DNA of 28,614 nucleotides from NCBI GenBank assembly GCA_050258375.1, contig JBLMYQ010000049.1, positions 1-28,614 on the forward strand. The letters run 5' to 3'. The position numbers were made by a program, and so were the translations under genes. The stretch comes from JBLMYQ01 sp050258375. GTDB taxonomy: Bacteria; Bacillota; Clostridia; Acetivibrionales; UBA4821. Shown piece after piece: positions 25,301 to 28,614 of this stretch. The notes beneath the pieces were generated by a model. The model did not search any database and was not told the DNA's origin. It saw only the letters and a list, made by a program, of their open reading frames with translations. How positions within the stretch are numbered: the first letter of the stretch is position 1; each line of letters opens with the position of its first letter.

Positions 25301-26541
25301 AAAATCTAATAAAAGAAAGGTTATATTTTGATGGCTTTGAAATATACAGAGAAATTGATGGGGAAAGCACAATTCTTGAAAGAGAAACCTTGCACGTAGA
25401 AGATGACAGAAGACATATAGCAATAGTTGAAACAGACACAATAGAAAATGGGCATGAGGTTACTGACGCTTTGCCTTTTGTAAGGTACCAGCTTGATAAT
25501 CAGCTGGGTACTGCGTGTATTGAGCTTGATAGTTCTGCAGAATTGATTTCATATGAAGAATACTATCCTTATGGAAGTACTTCATATCAGGCTATTAGAA
25601 ATGAGCAGGGGCAGACACCTGAAAAACGCTATAGATTTGTTGGGAAGGAACGTGACAGCGAAAGCGGTTTCTATTATATCGGTGAGCGTTATTATGCTCC
25701 ATGGATTATTAGATGGACTTCGCCTGATGCGCTGCTTGAAAAGAATTATAAGCAGTCAAGCTATGTGTATTGTAACTGCAATCCTATTACTTTGATTGAT
25801 CCTGATGGACGTGATGCAGTGTATATAGCATTCCCTGATTTCAGACCTGAGATTTATGGATATCGACCTCTTGCATTGGGGCATGCAGGAGTACTTCTAA
25901 TAGATAACAGAACCGGACTTACAAGATACTATGAATACGGAAGATATGATCCTGCTCAATTGGGGCTTGTACAAACCATTCGAGGAGGAGTTCCTAATGT
26001 CGTAATTGGCGCTGACGGCAGACCTACACCTGCATCTCTTAACAATGTTCTTGCACATATTTCAAGAGCGGCAGGGCATGGAGGCAGAATTGAAGGTGCA
26101 TATGTGGAAAGCACTCAATTTACAGCAATGGATAATTATGCAAGAAGGAGAATGGCGCAAAATTCAGATCCGGCTAGAACCCCTTACAGCCTAAGCAGTA
26201 ATAACTGCGGTACGTTTGCACATGATGTTATCGGACAAGACCCCAGTGTAAGCAGACCTTGGGTAGTAAATCCATCACCTACAAATTTTGTTGATGAATA
26301 CAGAGAAGAAGGGCATAGAAGAATTGATTATAATCCAACAGCGGTTCCTGCCCGTGCACCTGCAGCACCTCGCCCAAGACCGCAGGCACCAACACCTGCT
26401 CGACAGCCCACAAGAAGACAGCCTGCACCAGGAAGACCTTCAACGCCACCAAGGCAAAGGAGGCAACAACCTAGACAAAGAAGACAGCCACGGAGTCAAA
26501 GAAGAGGAACAGCTCCTGCACAAAGACAAAGAAGGCACTAA
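19327..26541 (+). CDS. Fused TcB-TcC toxin cocoon protein (SpvB/TcdB-mid/RHS) with C-terminal toxin domain (2404 aa)
   Basis: Tc toxins inject an enzyme that is held in a TcB-TcC shell. Here both shell parts are one polypeptide. The SpvB/TcaC N-terminal domain (~35-350) has PKGGGAIKGIDEKFS and ESDVFILWGADDLVP. FG-GAP/VCBS-like strands of the TcB propeller are DLSGDGIPD (548), ADMSGDG (606) and ADISGTG (661). The TcdB middle region carries HHGFYDSNEREFRGFG (~813). RHS/YD repeats run from ~1437 to ~2090. The RHS core follows (RFVGKERDSESGFYYIGERY, IRWTSPD, LIDPDGR), with the presumed autoprotease residues Arg2121, Asp2134 and Asp2160. The cargo (~2162-2404) has GHAG (His2186) and NNCGTFA (Cys2294), a permuted papain/LRAT-like arrangement, and an Arg/Pro-rich tail (2337-2404). 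The ribosome binding site is weak. No signal peptide. The TcA gene follows after 70 bases. Confidence 0.93.
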   Translation: MKKTFSSAENHQSFSGDTGKLAPNNTQKAEFDINIPQIILPKGGGAIKGIDEKFSVNASNGTTSITIPFPISKARNDFSPPLSLSYNSGSGNSTFGLGWNLDLQYIQRKTDKQLPQYKDEDESDVFILWGADDLVPSMKLNEENLWIEDEPENLYPNIKVKRYKPRIEASFSRIEKISSGGYSFWKVTTKDNIVTFYGKTSEARIFDPNDDTRIFKWLPELSYDNKGNCIQYSYIEENLANVPDECHERNRHNSLLKFTNKYLKSVRYGNKNAYYPRTDNPYNIDNPTSLEYFFEIVFDYDDHNDTNPLPVPQKQWQCRLDPFSDFRSGFEIRTYRLCRRALFFHYFKELSSEHEITPYLVRSFNFNYKSFYGTDSSLEIEADLLVSLKEYGYRRNGSGGYDKKSLPPMEFEYNTFSWNTEPQSLSQESIKGAPEGLNDNYQWVDFYGEGIDGILTEQNEGWYYKSNLGDGNFSFPKLISPRPSFNGMAKGGLQLLDIEANGKKYIVSNDINMPGYFEQKDNGEWLKFKCFESIPNIDFKDPNVRFIDLSGDGIPDIIITEDDVFIWYQSKGIKGYETPNISRKGFDEERGPVVVFEDSFQTIFLADMSGDGLIDIVRIRNGEICYWPNMGYGRFGAKITMNNSPLFDIPDMFNPEYLYLADISGTGATDILYLGQDRFRAWINLCGNSWSNVKEIEPFFDTSKPNQLSVLDFLGNGTACIVWSSPLPHYINTPMRYIDLMGGKKPYIMCRYKNNLGKETNIQYKSSIFYYLKDKKEGNPWVTKLPFPVQCVSRLETIEKVTNSHFINQFFYHHGFYDSNEREFRGFGMVEQLDTDAYENYVKAGASNIIDEHLHQAPVLTKTWYHTGAFIEKKNILLHYQNEYYKNQEFSEYHLPDAYIDYEGVTEISAKEIKEALRACKSIVLRQEIYALDDSENDKKPYLTAEHSYYIKLLQPMLTNKHAVFLMLERESISYNYERDTKDPRITHSLNLEIDKQGNILKSASIGYPRQVADILLPAEVQAEQSKQHITITQNDFTNDIINDSHYRLRLHCEKSSYELTGTQPLNEYYRVRELNQYFENAQFAQNHMNSSEGITERRILDKARTLFLKNDLSGTLPLKQMQHLGLVYKTYKMAYTKPMLDFIYNRNVDSMLSEGCCCLSEDLKAEGIFPESDDNNQWWVPSDTHGYPLDSDQHFYLPDRYIDPYGFITKVKYYDDYNLFISETEDAAGNKAMVESFDFRVLQPERIKDINDNISEVRYDLLGFVAATVVKGKGSQGDDFSEFKVDLDESEIEEFFNYPSANGINLLKHASTRFIYNFDVIPSWTAVIARDTHYQDGLLPGNTVQLYYGFEYFNGLGTAAMKKAQAEPGVARYLDNNSNVVEVDTGTNLRWVGSGRTVYNNKNKPVKQYEPYFSITHKYEAAAKLVEIGVSPVMYYDAIGRLVKTEYPNGTYSKVVFDTWLQKTYDANDTVEDSQWYIKRTSGSLAANVNENSSAVKTGYHNDTPLIEYFDSLGRSIYSLLHNKYKDTSADLVVDEKYPTIIKLDILGNICLIKDARNNSVIEYKYNMLNDHVYKKSMDAGEQWVIKNALEKIIYKWDSDNTLLNYKYDSLHRNTELLVTRNGKTFTPKRLIYGEGITDAKNYNLRGEIYKKYDGFGVLTNESYDFKGNLKSFSREICKKYEDVIDWTDIDVVELVDSKYTTSINYDALNRQTRIVKPDHSAIKNIYNQASLLNEIRVKVKDGAEEAYVTNIDYNEKGQRVKIQYGNNTSTIYTYDKNTFKLVQLLTEKTAEPRVLQNLNYTYDPVGNITNIEDLANQNNFYTGDTIPPQNSYTYDALYRLISATGREYEQDSIPFDEYDNARKLNSCTNSPNSLSNYAQQYVYDSVGNIQRIVHSPQNSEAINWIRSFSYKADNNHLLSIRTGDVIGEYSYDSNGNITRMPHLDILEWDYEYRLRAVEPSESNNETELLKEIYVYDYEGERCRKIAIYPENLIKERLYFDGFEIYREIDGESTILERETLHVEDDRRHIAIVETDTIENGHEVTDALPFVRYQLDNQLGTACIELDSSAELISYEEYYPYGSTSYQAIRNEQGQTPEKRYRFVGKERDSESGFYYIGERYYAPWIIRWTSPDALLEKNYKQSSYVYCNCNPITLIDPDGRDAVYIAFPDFRPEIYGYRPLALGHAGVLLIDNRTGLTRYYEYGRYDPAQLGLVQTIRGGVPNVVIGADGRPTPASLNNVLAHISRAAGHGGRIEGAYVESTQFTAMDNYARRRMAQNSDPARTPYSLSSNNCGTFAHDVIGQDPSVSRPWVVNPSPTNFVDEYREEGHRRIDYNPTAVPARAPAAPRPRPQAPTPARQPTRRQPAPGRPSTPPRQRRQQPRQRRQPRSQRRGTAPAQRQRRH

Positions 26542-26611
26542 CTTAAGTATATGAGATTCTTATAATTATATATTTTATTAACAAATTTAAGTGAAAGAGA
26601 GGAATAAAGAA

Positions 26612-28614
26612 ATGAGTAAGAACTATACGCAAAAGGATAGTATGAGTAAGTCTATTAAAATAAAAGGGTATGTATATCATATAGATAAAAGTGCTATTGG
26701 CTGGATAAATGTTTGCGTACTTGAAAAGGGTTTAAGAAGGAGTGCCAAGATTATTAGCACTAGTACAGATGGAAAGGGTTATTACGAGGTGGTAATACAC
26801 CCCAAGCAATTTGTATTGAATTCCAAAAAACCAAATATCCAACTGGAAGTAAGAAATGACGAAGGGCTTATTCTTGCTGCTTCAGAAACAATATTTGATT
26901 TGGTTGATGTAAATGAGATTAATTTTGTTATTGATAATGAAAACTATAAGGATATTCCGTTGTTTGATAAAATCTCAAGAAGTGTCGATCCACATATGGA
27001 GGATATAAGATTTTCAGAGCTGTATGAGGACGAAGACAGTGTTGATGTACATTACTTGAAAAATCAGGCGGGAATGTCGTTACAGGAAGTAAAGGTGTAT
27101 GTAAAAGCAAAAAGGCTTTTTGAAGAAACAGGTATAGACGCAGAAGTTTTTTATGTGCTTTTTAAACAGAACATTGCTGCTGATTTAGATGTGATTCTAT
27201 CGCAGAACAGCGCTACAATAGCGCAGGCTATTGATAAGGCTGTGGCACTAAACCTTGTAAATGCTGATGTAGTAAAGAACAAAGAGCAGATTATGAAAAA
27301 AATCAGCGCTGCTGCAATAAATAAGGTTTTGACCCAAAAACCCCAAAACGCCGATGCTTCAATAATTGACGTAGTAAATATTGTTACTGATGATAAAGAA
27401 ATTCACCGAAAGCTATTTGATTCGTATAACTTGTTTGAGGGAAAGATTGAAGACTATTGGAAGAAAGTCAAAGATGAACTTGGTACTGAAAACAAGTTGT
27501 TAGTAGAAAAAGTGCAATATGCGTTTCAGCTTGCTGCAATTACAGGAAATCAGCCTGCAATGGTTGATTCATTAATAAAAAAGGCAGAAGCAGCAAAAGC
27601 TTACGGAACTGTTGCAGCATTTGCAAAATGGGATGAAAGCGATTGGGAGAAGCATATTCAAGAAATATCTTTGAATACACATAAGCTTTGCGTTCCACAA
27701 GTAATAGAAGGCGTGAATGACTCACAGAGAATCAAAAGCTATGCAAAGAAATTAACCGGAATACTTGAAAGAGCTTTCCCTACTATTGCATTTTGCGGGA
27801 GACTTGAGAAAGATAATAGCAAAAACATTCTTTTTGATACCAAAAAAGATTTGCAAAGGTTTTTCAATAATAACCCGCAGTTCGATTTTCTGAAGCATTC
27901 TACTGCTAATTTGGAAGATGAAAAGTCGAGGTTTAAATTCAATGGAATAAAAAATAGGAGTAAAACAATAAAAGAACTGCAGTCCATACAGCGTATTTTC
28001 AAATTCACTCCGAAATATCAGGCTGTCCTTGAATTAAAAAAGGATAATCTGGATGCCGCATATAGAATTATTCAAATACCGGAAAGCGAATTTGCCGAAA
28101 GATATGCAATAAAAATTGGCAGTAAGGATGATGCAAGGGCTTCGTACCAGATGGCACAAAAAGCTTATATGAATACACTTGAGGTTTATATGCAGCTAAA
28201 TCCAAACATACATACAGGTATGCATGTAACACCTTCGCCAATTGACCTGGATATTGCAGATCCTACCTTGAGAACAATGTTCGGGAGTTTGGAACAGTGT
28301 GATTGTGAGGAATGCCGTACTGTATACAGTCCTTCTGCATATTATGTTGATATCCTGAACTTTTTACAAAAACGCGCGCCTGTTGATGTTTTTAAAGAAC
28401 TAAAGAGAAGAAGACCGGATCTTTTAAATATTGAGTTAACCTGTAAAAATACAAATACACCAATGCCTTATGTGGACTTGGTACTTGAAAGACTTGAACT
28501 GCTTGTAATGAAGCATGCTAATCCGGCAGTATCATTGTCAGTTTCTTATCAAACCAATGGAACTGCACAAGAGCTTGCTGCAAATCCGGAACATCTTAAT
28601 ACAGCTGCTTATGA
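26612..28614 (+). CDS. Tc toxin subunit A (TcA), N-terminal part, runs off the window
   Basis: Open from the ATG at 26612 (after AGAGAGGA, 8-base spacing) to the window end: 667 codons with no stop. A second ATG at 26642 (again MSK) also has AAAAGGA before it. Residues ~10-110 look like a transthyretin/carboxypeptidase-regulatory-like beta domain (KIKGYVYHIDKSAIGWINVC, TSTDGKGYYEVVI). A long helical region follows. The VRP1 signature of TcA begins at residue 557: FGSLEQCDCEECRTVYSPSA, then YVDILNFLQ, then RRRPDLLNIELTCKNTNTP and YVDLVLERLE. TcA forms the pentameric pore that binds the cell and receives the TcB-TcC shell. The channel, neuraminidase-like and receptor-binding parts lie outside this window. 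Probably co-transcribed with the TcB-TcC gene, since no terminator separates them. Confidence 0.9.
   Translation, partial: MSKNYTQKDSMSKSIKIKGYVYHIDKSAIGWINVCVLEKGLRRSAKIISTSTDGKGYYEVVIHPKQFVLNSKKPNIQLEVRNDEGLILAASETIFDLVDVNEINFVIDNENYKDIPLFDKISRSVDPHMEDIRFSELYEDEDSVDVHYLKNQAGMSLQEVKVYVKAKRLFEETGIDAEVFYVLFKQNIAADLDVILSQNSATIAQAIDKAVALNLVNADVVKNKEQIMKKISAAAINKVLTQKPQNADASIIDVVNIVTDDKEIHRKLFDSYNLFEGKIEDYWKKVKDELGTENKLLVEKVQYAFQLAAITGNQPAMVDSLIKKAEAAKAYGTVAAFAKWDESDWEKHIQEISLNTHKLCVPQVIEGVNDSQRIKSYAKKLTGILERAFPTIAFCGRLEKDNSKNILFDTKKDLQRFFNNNPQFDFLKHSTANLEDEKSRFKFNGIKNRSKTIKELQSIQRIFKFTPKYQAVLELKKDNLDAAYRIIQIPESEFAERYAIKIGSKDDARASYQMAQKAYMNTLEVYMQLNPNIHTGMHVTPSPIDLDIADPTLRTMFGSLEQCDCEECRTVYSPSAYYVDILNFLQKRAPVDVFKELKRRRPDLLNIELTCKNTNTPMPYVDLVLERLELLVMKHANPAVSLSVSYQTNGTAQELAANPEHLNTAAY

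Noticed and set aside
26288..26554. An 88-residue overlapping frame that might encode an immunity protein
   Set aside because: It is the +1 frame of the Arg-rich tail, its residues merely mirror that codon composition, and no ribosome binding site fits. I found no convincing immunity gene between 26541 and 26612.

Overview
The window is strongly AT-rich. Its genes are preceded by strong AAGGAGG-type ribosome binding sites, some start with GTG or TTG, and the proteins are rich in Lys, Asn and Ile. This suits a low-GC Firmicute, most likely a member of the Clostridia. That assignment is inference; no marker gene fixes the species. No rRNA, tRNA, transposase, integrase or CRISPR array is visible.

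Layout. (1) 1-1991: 3' part of a gene for a tandem-repeat alpha-helical protein, with a probable 1-base deletion near base 120. (2) 2310-17672: nine co-directional genes spaced 50 bases or less, several overlapping, probably one ~15.4 kb operon. They encode a small protein, a DUF6603 beta-rich protein, two uncharacterised proteins that also look like DUF6603-neighbourhood families, a protein with a C-terminal Hint (hedgehog/intein) domain, a DUF6765 protein with an H-x3-D-x3-H probable zinc motif, a beta-rich protein, a 1181-residue protein of unknown function, and two paralogous Ig-like proteins. None has an obvious signal peptide or membrane segment. (3) A 17-bp perfect hairpin at 17665-17703 lies between this operon and a convergent minus-strand gene (17713-18984) whose motifs resemble a GT-A glycosyltransferase. 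(4) 18985-19326 is a divergent control region. (5) 19327-26541 is a 2404-residue fused TcB-TcC (SpvB + TcdB-mid + RHS) toxin cocoon protein. Its C-terminal cargo carries a His...Cys permuted papain-like signature and ends in an Arg/Pro-rich tail. (6) 26612 to the window end is the N-terminal part of a TcA subunit with the VRP1 signature; it is cut by the window edge.

How the parts may work together. Regions 5 and 6 form a Gram-positive insecticidal-toxin-complex (Tc) type toxin: TcA would be the pore/injector, TcB-TcC the cocoon, and the C-terminal domain the delivered enzyme. The nine-gene operon beside it looks like a dedicated multi-protein assembly of unknown purpose. Its next-door position suggests, but does not prove, that it works with the Tc toxin, for example in assembly, release or as a second particle. 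The glycosyltransferase-like gene could be a modifier or an additional effector. The most promising undescribed material is the DUF6603/Hint/DUF6765 operon and the new toxin domain with its arginine tail.
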